Program-made: the position numbers and the translations under genes
Notes under the pieces: generated by a model
The model's database searches: none
Seen by the model: the letters and a program-made list of their open reading frames with translations, nothing else
Told to the model about the DNA's origin: nothing
Assembly (NCBI RefSeq): GCF_000499385.1
Contig: NW_013651819.1
Location: forward strand, 1 to 13,604
DNA from: Eimeria necatrix
Lineage: Eukaryota > Apicomplexa > Conoidasida > Eucoccidiorida > Eimeriidae
DNA: 13,604 nucleotides
Direction of reading: 5' to 3'
Shown: piece by piece, positions 1-8,981 of the stretch
Position numbering within the stretch: the first letter of the stretch is position 1
Layout of the letters: each line of letters opens with the position of its first letter

Positions 1-1190
1 GAATAGCGCCACGTGCGTTGTAGCTGAGCGCCAGTGCCCCATACAAACCGGGTTTCACCGTCAACATGGCTTCACAAAAAGTAGCAAAGTGCACCTCCGC
101 TAACCCAAATGACGGCGCCGCCAAACTGCAAATCCACAATCAATCCTCTGTGAATGTGCCAACTGCCAGCTGCAACCCTAGGGCTTCAGGCTCACGCCAC
201 CGCGTCTCGTGGCGCATGCAAATCGCCTCCCAGCGTGGTACATAGCGCAATGGACACGGATGTACCCACGGATGTACCCAACAACCAACGCCTTCAAATG
301 AAGGCAACCGCTTGTGCAGCACTCAGCAAAAAGCTACAAGTAGCACTATGGCGTACGCCAGGAACCAACTAGGCAGCTGCTCCAGCAAAGAGTCGCGTTT
401 CCGAGCTCGCGTGCTCTCGCGCACTTTCTGATCGCCGCACACCAACAGCATGACCAGCAGGGATGATCCTCCGCAGTTTTCCCTTTTTGAGCCACTGAAT
501 GCCAGAGGAATTGCAACAAAACTTGTCCAAACGGAGCGGAAACAATGGAACAAGAAACGAGAAAGTCCTACACAGTGCATTGGCACGCTGAACACGATAA
601 GCGCAATTTCGCTGTAATCCGAACATCCTCCAAAAAATAATATTCGCTGCCGTACACATCCGCCACACATTTCAAGTCCGTTCCCTGCCAAGGCGTCGCA
701 CCAGTCAAGGCGCGTTGGGGCATCATGGATGGAACCATCGTACACACGCGCCAGTTTGCGATTCTGTAATGTGTGGAGAGCCACGTACTGTGCTCAAGCA
801 CTCTGCACACGCACAGGCTGCGCAATGAAGTTCACGGCGTGCGACAGATGGACGCGAGTTGTGCAGAAAAGAAACCGGCAAAGCCTATGAATCACAACGA
901 ACTCTGCACTCAAAAATCAGAACAGAAGCCACGCTTTTGCATTCTCCGCAATCGTCGCATCATGCCTCACAAGCAAGCCGTCACATCCTTCTCCCAACAC
1001 AAAGGAGAAGACGACGTCTGAAGTGATGCATTGTGTGTACTTCATGTTAATGTTCTGTGATTTCGACGCACCAAGACACTTAAAGTCTCTACAAACCCTT
1101 CCGCGGCGTAATCGACATACTACCGCCAAACACTACCTGCAAACGTTAGTCAATTCGAAGCACCGTTGACACAAGGCATGAGTATCTCAA
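1..1190. other. Non-coding stretch, C/A-rich
   Basis: No gene is supported here. Open frames occur on both strands over the same bases (the longest is a minus-strand frame of about 153 codons at 323-784), which is what chance produces. Their translations are Cys/Arg/Ser-rich without a domain I recognise. On the + strand C clearly exceeds G in parts (hand count for 121-180: 21 C, 8 G), as in the repeat block that follows, so this may be older decayed copies of the same kind of repeat. Small items: a 6-bp stem at 195-200/209-214, followed at once by a GCATGC at 214-219, and a 12-base tandem duplication at 256-279. Confidence 0.6.
256..279 (+). repeat. 12-base perfect tandem duplication
   Basis: The unit ACGGATGTACCC occurs twice head to tail (256-267 and 268-279) with no mismatch. 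It is a minimal two-copy repeat, probably from replication slippage. No function is evident. Confidence 0.85.
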
Positions 1191-1217
1191 TATGACGCAA
1201 ATGGGAAGTCGCAGGAC

Positions 1218-1507
1218 TGCTGAATCGCTTTTTCAACGCCTCTTACTCATCCAACCTTGCTCCCTGAAGTTTCAACATACTCACCTGCGCTGCGTTTTGC
1301 TCTACTCTCAACGTCTTAGGCGTGTGTCTTTGACCGCGGCGCGTGTAAGCCACCTTCCTCACAAACCAACCACTTCGCGCACCGCATTGCCAATCGTCAC
1401 CCGGCCACAACCTCCGCAATTCCTTGAGATAGTGCAATTCACCATTTGGGTTCGGCCGAGTTCGATGCCTTGAGTCTAGCAATCTTAGCTACCTGCCAGT
1501 TGGACAC
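1218..1507 (+). repeat. Diverged tandem repeat family 1, copy A
   Basis: This segment aligns in order with 1609-1962. Anchors shared with copy B: GAATCGC (1222-1228 and 1613-1619, offset 391); a block starting TTGCTC at 1297-1324 and 1688-1716; GCGTGTAAG (1341 and 1733, offset 392); and GTTGGACAC (1499-1507 and 1954-1962, offset 455). Over 1341-1375 against 1733-1767 the ungapped identity is 28 of 35. The jump in offset from 392 to 455 implies about 63 bases inserted in B or lost from A. Hand counts for 1201-1440 give about 82 C to 45 G on this strand. No gene is supported in it. Confidence 0.65.
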
Positions 1508-1608
1508 AGAACACGTTGCGCGTCGTGGAATCGCAAGGTGTATATCTTAGTAGTGGAAGCCTAACGCACGATTATCTGGATTCGCGAAAAGTGCGAATTT
1601 TGCAAGAA

Positions 1609-1962
1609 TACTGAATCGCATTCTCAAAACCTCATGCGCATCGACGCTTACCCCCAGAATTAGCAATCTCTTCAAATATTGTGCACGTTGCTCCACTCTC
1701 AAAGTGTTGTGGCGTGGGTCGTTGACATCGAAGCGTGTAAGTGACCTTTCTCACAAATCAGAGACTTTGCATAGCGGCCCGCCAAGCCTCACCGTGAAAG
1801 CACCTCCACAAATCCATGAGACGATACAATTAGCAAGCCATGCTTATCCTGCGTTCCAAATTTCCGAGTTCGCATGGCCTCGCAACTTTACCCTTTCCGC
1901 AATTTAACAGAGGACGCATCGCGCGTCCTGCAGTCGTGTGGCATGCTTTTGTAGTTGGACAC
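1609..1962 (+). repeat. Diverged tandem repeat family 1, copy B
   Basis: Second copy of the repeat at 1218-1507, in the same orientation. The colinear anchors show that the two derive from one unit of roughly 390-455 bases, probably satellite-like. Copy B carries a GCATGC at 1941-1946 and an extra segment of about 63 bases somewhere between 1780 and 1950. Identity is low outside the anchors, so the duplication is old. Copy boundaries are approximate. Confidence 0.65.
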
Positions 1963-1996
1963 CAACGCCTCGTGCAAACTGGATATCATCACCAAC

Positions 1997-2667
1997 ATGA
2001 CGTCACTAAAAAAGCCGCCTTACACCTAGGCACTGCGTTTTGAATATGAATTGTTAAGCACCACTCAAATTGCTGAGCCTCTGCAGCTTGTGCTGATATC
2101 TTTTGAGGCAGACGCCGAATCAAGAAATGCTCCAGCTGCAAGCGCAGATCAAGAGACCTTCAACGCATACGCACACGCTGTGGGCAATGTAAATTGGATA
2201 TGCGACTTATACGAATACTTTCTACTAGCAAAATGCACCTGCATTGCCTTCTACGCATCGATTCTCACTTCATGCAAACGGCAGTTTGCCGAATATTTTT
2301 TTTACCGTTGCTCTGCTACCAAGCTAGAAGAGCTGAGTACCCTATCGCGCTAGTAAGTAACCGTTGCCCCGCGTCAAGCAACCTCCGCAGCGTTCAACCA
2401 TGCTTCGTCATGGTACAACCCTCATAAATCCGCCAGGCAATGAAACCGTGTGCCGTTCTCAACATGATTTTCACGCAGTCTTCTTCAGAGCATTCAGTCC
2501 AATGCCTGTAACTGACAAGCAGAACGAAGCACAGCAGATCAGACTATGCGTGCCTCTGTAACAGGCGCGTAGTTGCACGCCGATAACTCGACCCAGACTC
2601 CCGCCATTCGCAAGACTCATCCGTTACAAATACCAACTTGCAACAGTGGAGTTCAAAATGACGTCAC
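1997..2667. other. Non-coding stretch bounded by two ATGACGTCAC sites
   Basis: No gene is supported. The 10-mer ATGACGTCAC, which contains the palindrome TGACGTCA, occurs at 1997-2006 and 2658-2667 (offset 661). Flanking bases are loosely similar (CAA followed by a TGCAA word shortly upstream in both), so the pair may be a trace of a further decayed repeat copy rather than two independent sites. TGACGTCA is a bZIP-type binding word in other eukaryotes, but nothing here shows that it is used. Confidence 0.4.
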
Positions 2668-3095
2668 CTACATCATGCAAATTCACAACAGAGATATTGC
2701 AACCGTGGAATTGCTAGGAGCTCCAAGTTCATGGCTACGCGCCGACACAGTAGCCGCCAGTCACGCACAACGGCATGCAGGCTGATACGCAGCGCACTTT
2801 GAAACTCATGTAGCCAGCAAGAAGCGTCTAAAAATAAAGGCGTTGCCGCACTACAGAATACGGAAATGCTCTGGAATCAGCGTTGATCGGTACGTTTAGA
2901 CCATAGCACACGCCTACTGCGTGTTTCAACTCATGCCACTGAAGTTTAAATCTGTCACTTCAAAAAAAACATAAATTTCTCAGTATCATCCGGAGACTAA
3001 AAGATCATTCAAAGCAGGAGGTGTGACTATTAAAATTTTACACGTGCGAATGCATATCATGCCTGCATATCAATCAGCTGAACATTTTTAATGGC
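2668..3095. other. Non-coding stretch, becoming A/T-rich
   Basis: No gene or RNA is supported. It contains a GCATGC at 2773-2778 and becomes A/T-rich around 2940-3095, just before the GC-rich structured island. Confidence 0.55.
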
Positions 3096-3097
3096 TA

Positions 3098-3266
3098 GTC
3101 GTACCGGAGCCGGTTCGGCTCCCCTCTCCGCCGATCGACGCTCGAGGTCTCGAGCTGCAGCATATACATGAAGCTATCTGCGGTTTGTTTGGCTGACGCC
3201 GTCGATGTTGCGTGTGTGCAACAACGGCGCGCATGCATGAGGTCTGATATGCTCGTGCTGCTCGTG
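3098..3266. other. GC-rich island with three adjacent stem-loops
   Basis: An abrupt GC-rich patch in A/T-rich surroundings. Three inverted repeats lie in a row: 3106-3112 pairs with 3116-3122 (7 bp, 3-base loop); 3140-3146 pairs with 3149-3155 (7 bp around GT, containing CTCGAG twice); and 3197-3202 plus 3206-3211 pair with 3224-3229 and 3218-3223 (two 6-bp helices separated by a 3-base bulge on one side, 6-base loop). A GCATGC at 3231-3236 and two GCTCGTG words (3251-3257 and 3260-3266) follow. No known RNA family was recognised. It could be a structured RNA, a relic of a mobile element, or chance in GC-rich DNA. Confidence 0.5.
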
Positions 3267-5490
3267 GGATCATCTCGATGACACTGGCTGACAATGCTAC
3301 GGTAAATAACAATCACCTCAAGCCTCCAAATTGAATGCACCAGGATCCAGCTATGGCTATGCGGCATAGAAATTTTGGATTGCAGATAGTAGTTCAAAGT
3401 ACGAAATTTAAAATATTTCGTGATAACAGTAACTCGTCCAGAACCATTGGTAAGTCAAAAGAATTTTACAATATACAACACATACAAGCAATATGAAGAA
3501 TGTCAGGGCATGCGCGTTTCACCAAAGAACGGCATCTCTTTGAAACGGCAAGACATGCAGCGGCCATCGCTTCACGTCGACGAAATAGTCACAAGATACA
3601 AGCATCGAAGCTTATGCCGCTTCACAAAGCATTCCAAAACGCATGCACCTAGCATCCAACGAGACAAACTGAAACCTCTGCATTTTGCTGAATCTTTACA
3701 GGCGATGAAGGAAACGTGAAGACCAGAGCGCTTACTTGCATCTGCCGAACAATGAATTGCTTATTTAATCTGCTTCGACAGGCTTGCTGCAGACACCTCA
3801 GGAACCACAAAAACAACCTCTACAATGAAGTGTCAAGGGTTCGACCCACACCAAGAATATCCAAAAAGAAAACAAGGGCACAGGAGAACAAAATGTGCAT
3901 CCCAGCACGGTACTTTGTGAAACCGAAAAACGCTTCGGCGACGCAAGCGAGCGGAGCCTCAGCACGGAAAAGAACTGTAAAAAGCGCACGCTAATTCAAG
4001 CTGAGATGTAATGCGTTTCCAGGAGGATGCTCACCAAGTACCGCTCTGCTACGTGTATTTGGTGTCGAGTCTTTGATAGAGCGTCGTGCCAAACGACAAG
4101 AGTGCGGAGCTCAGAAGCAAAAGAGGTGCTACACTCTGCCACGTAACGGTCTTCCAGCTACTCATTTTCGTTACGAAAATGCACAGTCTTGCATTATAAG
4201 CACACCACAGCGTTCTCAAACACTGTGTTTGCGCAGAAATAACCAAACGCTGCATGCTAGATGCGTACGATGTGCAAGGGGCTGACGGCGAAACGTTTAC
4301 CGCAGCAAGGTAGGGAATTTGAAGCGCACCAGAAGATTTCCAAGTCACTTTGAGGATCTAGCAGCCTGAAGTGTCCGCGTTCGGGCAACACTGCAAGCGC
4401 TTTCCACTGCTCGGCAATTAGGTGTTGTGACAGTATGCCTCCTTTCGACTATATTTTCACACAAATGATAAACAAAATGCGCGGGAAGCTCTAAGCTAAT
4501 AAATGAGCTTTTGAGAGACAAAGTACAGTAAGCTCGCAGGCAAGCCCAATAGGTGTCCCGACAGTTTCCAAAGCGCAGCAGTACCATGACAAATAAGGCC
4601 AACTTAACAAACCAAAATATTGAAACTGGAAGTTTAGTTGTCGCATTAGCACTTCACATTAGACCTGTGGCTTCTAGCATTCGCCAGTCAAATACAAAGC
4701 GTGGTTCATTTAGATACATTTTACTGCATCGATGACAATCAAGTCCGGTAAGCAGGAGTAACTAGCTCAGGCACGACACTCAAGATGGGCGTTTGTTATG
4801 TTGCGTCTGAACAAAGTCAATCTGCCACGCAGTTCTTCGCGCAGAATCTGTGGATTATCTGCGAGCTCCTGCTTTTGATTGTTATGACTAATTTGCATTG
4901 CAGTTTAGCGGCTGAAATTCCGAACAAAAAGGTTCCTGCACAAAGCATTTGCTTTTACGAGTTTTTTGTCCCAGGTGTCCATAGGCGGCCATAAAGGGGG
5001 AGCTGTGAAGTACAATATGGACACTCTGATACACTGCAACAACGGTAGAAGGCACATGCTCAAATTCATGTTTCCCCGCTTGGGAGAATTGTGTGAATTG
5101 CGAAAACTGACGGCCTGTACAATTATTTTCATCATAGTGATACGGGCAATATTGTGTCAGCGATATTGTGTATGTGCATGTATTTTTCCATCACAAGCAT
5201 TGTGGACCCAGCGATAAAAACAGATCTAAGGACGCCACAACAGATATCTGCATTTGGCGGAAGACTACGCAGGAACAAGTTGTCTAATCTGATAGTTGTA
5301 AGCTGATATCGGCAGAACACACAAAACACGTGGGTTCTGTTATCAACAGAGATACATTTCTCTTGTTACCCAAACACTAAGCAGCTGCGAGAGCTCCCGT
5401 TGGGCTCAGAATTCTAACAGCTGAGCAGCAGCTGCGTGTGTATTGTCAATATATAAACGTAATGAAAAAAGCGACAATCATGGTCACGAA
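3267..5490. other. Non-coding stretch, no feature recognised
   Basis: Only short overlapping open frames occur. The one with most resemblance to a gene start is the + frame 4785-4994 (69 codons). It has an ATG with A at -3 and G at +4, and a hydrophobic run near residues 23-36 followed by small residues, like a signal peptide. It has no recognisable family and no supporting splice context, so I do not call it a gene. A 14-base near-tandem repeat (ATATTGTGT at 5149-5157 and 5163-5171) and GCATGC words at 3508, 3641 and 4252 are the other items. Confidence 0.55.
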
Positions 5491-5561
5491 GCGTCAGAGC
5501 GTACCAAGACACTCATGCTCTCCTGTAGACGGAAACACGTAGTGAAAAGCACCGCAAGTGT

Positions 5562-5697
5562 GCTTCGTACCAAAGCAGGGCGATCTCTCACGCAGGTGAG
5601 GCGTCCAACAAGCAACGCACCTTGCGCAACGCTTGAACCGAGGTAAGCCGCTGCACTTCGATGCCAGTGATGACACCGGAGACGGCAGGCGCAGTCT
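5562..5697 (+). repeat. Diverged tandem repeat family 2, copy 1
   Basis: Aligns with 6023-6160 at a nearly constant offset of 461. Over 5581-5640 against 6042-6101, 49 of 60 bases match without gaps, and 9 of the 11 differences are transitions. Shared words include GAGGCGTCCA and TTGAACC. Similarity fades on both sides but continues loosely downstream, so the true unit is probably about 460 bases and wider than the limits given. The minus-strand translation of both copies shares a Cys-rich peptide with an ACWTPHL core, but this follows from the DNA similarity and is not evidence of a gene. Confidence 0.75.
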
Positions 5698-6022
5698 AGA
5701 GGTACAAGACCGTTGCTCATAAAATAAGAAATATTTTGCCACATGACTCCATGTGATACACATCCATAAGCAAGACGCAACTGCCGTCAACTGCCTAAAC
5801 CGCATGCCTCCACTAACGCCACGAAAGAATGTTAGCGGCCCTTTCCAGCAAATAAAACACTTAGGCAAAGCACTCTTCTTCCATTTACACCATGCCGTAT
5901 ATTCCTGCAAACGGCCGAGCCCATTTGCTCGCACGTTCCAACCGCCAAGATTCGCTTAGGAAACAATCCGCTAGTCCCAAGAGAGGGCGAACAGTGATAC
6001 AGTGCAGGCTCGCTGCGAGTAT

Positions 6023-6160
6023 GTGACGTACCACTGCGGAACGCTTTCTCATGCAGATGAGGCGTCCAGCAGGCAATGCACCTTGCGTGGAGCTTGAACC
6101 GATGTTGACCGCTACGTTCGATCGCTAGTCCTGATGCCCCAGACAGAACGCCTGGCCACA
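6023..6160 (+). repeat. Diverged tandem repeat family 2, copy 2
   Basis: Same-orientation copy of 5562-5697. A minus-strand open frame of about 163 codons (5832-6323), the longest in the window, runs across it. The frame has no recognised domain, overlaps another long minus-strand frame in copy 1, and lies wholly in repeat-derived sequence, so it is taken as spurious. The three-base shift in offset (461 to 464) near 6132 shows a small indel between copies. Confidence 0.75.
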
Positions 6161-6329
6161 AGGCTCTCTGTCGTAGCTCACAATACAAAAGACACCATCG
6201 TTCACGCTGACTGCCGTAGCATCGTAAATGACGTTCTCTACCAACAGCTGCCTGCGGGCGAACTTGAAACCTCAGCAGAATACTATGCGAAATCAGAGAG
6301 TAGAAACGAAAATAGCTAAGCACTCCAAA

Positions 6330-6527
6330 CTATGTGACGAGGCCTTTGCATGCATGGTTCGCACAATCTGCAGTGGGTGAGTCGCGCGTAGCGTCACAAT
6401 CAGTCCGCCATCACAATTACGCTGTTATGCTTTCCAGTGTAACGCACTTAGACAAGAGTGTTTATGAGACAAAAGATGATTCCTTTTTATCGTGTTCCAA
6501 AACATGCTTGTGTGCCGAACACATGCT
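6330..6527. other. Non-coding stretch after repeat family 2
   Basis: No gene is supported. It holds one GCATGC at 6348-6353. Confidence 0.5.
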
Positions 6528-6593
6528 TCGCCTCCCAGCACACGTCGCCTCCCGTGAAACACGTGTTTTGCCAAACGCCGTTTTATAACGGCG
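6528..6593. repeat. Cluster of short direct and inverted repeats
   Basis: TCGCCTCCC occurs at 6528-6536 and again at 6545-6553. It is followed by a perfect 12-base palindrome AAACACGTGTTT (6557-6568) and a 7-bp stem with a 4-base loop (6576-6582 with 6587-6593). The word TCGCCTCCCAG also occurs near the window start (223-233), a few bases after a CATGC word in both places, which hints at a distant shared origin. No function is shown. Confidence 0.5.
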
Positions 6594-7081
6594 CCGACAG
6601 AATGCAGAGGAACAATTATTTAGAGCAGCGTTGTCAGGATGTTGCCCTGCACTCGCCAGCCAGAGGCTTCATCGCTGTGTGGTGGCCGCGCCTATGGTTG
6701 TATCGTGTTATTAACTACTGCATCAAGCGCCGCACATAATCATTTGGGACGAGCCCCAATCAGGAAACGTTGCAGCACTTGTACTCCGCAACGCTAAGTT
6801 ATAGCTGTTCTCCTCACAATCTTCAACAAGCAGGAGACCTAATGTAGACGCACAGCATGGTTTGCAGCACAACAAACAGAGCTCGCAGAACGACATTATG
6901 CCTCGAAACTCCTCCTGCCTCTTGAGCGATACGCAAGCACTTCTCATGTGTGCTATCAGGGGAATACGCTTGTACCTTGCCTCGTGCAAAGTATCACCTT
7001 TCTTCGGTGGGGGTTTTACTACTTTCTCCAAGGGTAAGGCTAAAGCCGCAGAAGTTAATTGCACGTGAAAGCGTGATGTAT

Positions 7082-7117
7082 GAAATCGACGGAATAGATG
7101 GAATGCTAGGAATGGCC
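7082..7117 (+). repeat. 9-base periodic short tandem repeat
   Basis: Four 9-base units in register: GAAATCGAC, GGAATAGAT, GGAATGCTA, GGAATGGCC. The last three share GGAAT and the first is degenerate. It sits 14 bases before a TG-rich microsatellite. Confidence 0.6.
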
Positions 7118-7131
7118 ATTAGAGTTGCTTG

Positions 7132-7210
7132 CGGTGTGTGTGTGCGTACGTCTGTGTGAGTGTGTGTATGTATGCATTTGTGCGTGCGTCTTCGAGTCTG
7201 CGTGTGTACG
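7132..7210 (+). repeat. Degenerate TG-rich microsatellite
   Basis: Runs of TG broken by CG, TA and GA steps (for example GTGTGTGTGTGCGTACG at 7134 onward, then GTGTGAGTGTGTGTATG). Interruptions are frequent, so it is old. Alternating purine-pyrimidine tracts of this type are common in non-coding eukaryotic DNA and can adopt left-handed helix form. Confidence 0.85.
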
Positions 7211-8961
7211 GTTACACAGGAACATGCCAGGGGCAAAACCGTTTTAGTCTGCATGCAACGTGCCACAGCAGAATCATTACGTTCATGGCAGCGAATGTCA
7301 AGCTTCGCGATATTCGTTCTGAATCGTTAGTTGGAATTTCCTCCAGCGAATCGAAATTCGATGCACGCATGTCACACTAATATGATTGTGCGCGAATATC
7401 AAGGAAAGGGAAGGGTTCAAGACTAAAAGGGAGCTGCAATCTGAGCTCAAACAGCCAATCCCACTCTCGAGCGCAAGCACCAGTGCCGGTTCTTTGCTTG
7501 GCACCCCTTCGTTTGACACCCCTTGGTTAATGAAAGAACAACAAAACATTCTGTGGCGTAAGGAGCGTGGTACAAGCAAAGGAAGATCTAGGGCTCTCGA
7601 AACGTCTGAGCTGCAAGCTCAGCGCGCTTTAGTGACATAGTCGGGAAGAGCTGCAACATTTTTCTTGCTTCTGAAATTTTTCCGTATTCGATCAAAATTT
7701 CTTTTTGCAGTGCGGAAACAATGAGTTTAGTGAAATCAAATAGCCTCACGCCCTGTTTTATGGTGAGCTACTGCAAAAATGCGCGTCTCGCCCGCTTAGC
7801 ACTGCTTGCTTCAATAAATGCCACTCAAAAATATTACCGACAAACCGGTTTCGGCACAACCGGGCTTGCTGACTCACAACCTAATCATGTGTAGTTATTC
7901 GCGCCGTTTAATGTCATGGATTCGATCACGTGCACCAGAAGGATCCTCTTGTTTAAGAGTCTCTACACTAGAAAGGGCCGATACGCGCTTTCGAAAGCCC
8001 GAACGCTCGTTTTTCTGTTCTTTCATAAATCTGTACTGAGTTAAGCTTACAAACGAAACAAACAAAGCCCTGCATAACCACTCACCAGGAACGTAATTCG
8101 TTAATGCCGGAGCCCAGGAGAAATATATTTTGTGTCGGATCATTGGGACCGAGAACTCCCAGTCATTCTCTAGTTTGGAAGGCAGGTTTGCAAAGCGGCC
8201 TCCAAGAATTACTGTCGAACACTTTCTATCAGTCAAGTAGCTCTATTGTATGTCGAGCAGGATAATGCAGTAGCGCTAGATATGCCTAATCGTATATGAT
8301 ATTGCCCCGTTCGGTTACGTCTACACCCAGTTCTGCAGTGGCGACGATAAATGAGCATGCGATTTGGTGTTGCGCCATTTTTCAGCAGCAAAACATAACC
8401 GACATGATTCTTGATGAAGGCGTTCGAAATGCGTAATGCACAAGAAATGAGGGGGAAATATTTAGGGACTAAAATAGCCCTTCCATGCAGTCATGCTTCT
8501 TTGCCCAGCAAAGGAATGTCCCGCTCACTTTCGAATGCAACTGCTTCTCTACAAACGATGTTTTGCTTCTTCGTTATTGCTCTGATTTTCAAAATGGGAT
8601 ATGGATTGCTGCAAAGCATGTTCACGTTATCCAGTTGCCCACTCGAGTCGTTTTCTTACGCCTGAGAGCACTATCAAGCTGCCGAATCTGGTCCACAGGA
8701 GCACGCTTTTGCATGCTTCTAGGGTCTTCAGCGCATTGAAAAAAGCTACTTTGGTGTCGAGATATCCCACAGAGCTATGCGTATCACAACGTGTTCTGCG
8801 GTGGTCGTCGTTGAAGACGCAGATGAGGGACTAACTTACATGCGCAGCATTAAACAGCAAGGCAAAAACAAACGCACTGTCTTGATTGAAAACGTGTTGT
8901 TCTTTGGCCAGCACATTCAGGGTAATTGCAGCACAACAGAGAGAGATATGGGGTGCCGTGA
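7211..8961. other. Non-coding stretch
   Basis: No gene is supported. The + frame 7386-7640 encodes a Lys/Glu/Ser-rich 84-residue peptide that looks the most protein-like in this stretch, but it lacks an ATG near its start (it opens at TTG). A good 3' splice-like tract, TTTCTTTTTGCAG ending at 7710, lies 70 bases beyond its stop. Joining the GTAAGG at 7558 to that acceptor gives a stop codon within a few codons, so the simplest spliced model fails. GCATGC words lie at 7251, 8355 and 8711. Confidence 0.5.
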
Positions 8962-8981
8962 GTGGCTCAAGAGCGAGCCAC
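8962..8981. repeat. Small perfect hairpin
   Basis: GTGGCTC (8962-8968) and GAGCCAC (8975-8981) form a 7-bp perfect stem with a 6-base loop. No run of T follows, and the surroundings have no gene for it to terminate. It is probably incidental. Confidence 0.5.

Noticed and set aside
174..185. Telomere-like CCCTA word
   Set aside because: A single isolated copy. No tandem array of CCCTAAA or its complement is present anywhere in the window.
323..784. Minus-strand frame of about 153 codons
   Set aside because: Low-information Cys/Ser/Leu-rich translation with no domain, overlapped by other frames of similar quality. C-rich + strand DNA lowers stop frequency on the opposite strand.
3838..3850. 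GGGTTCGACCC as a tRNA T-arm or B box
   Set aside because: The bases outside the core do not form the T stem, and no acceptor, D or anticodon arms can be laid out around it.
5494..6323. Two long overlapping minus-strand frames sharing a Cys-rich peptide with an ACWTPHL core
   Set aside because: The shared peptide follows from the 461-base DNA repeat. The frames have no recognised domain, and their lengths are close to chance expectation.
7558..7762. Possible intron from GTAAGG at 7558 to CAG at 7710, with a small exon 7711-7762 followed by GTGAGC
   Set aside because: The upstream frame ends with one base left over. Joined to 7711 it meets a TGA after four codons. The only open frame of the small exon needs a different phase.
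8962..8981. Hairpin as a transcription terminator
   Set aside because: There is no T run after the stem and no gene before it, and the context is not bacterial.
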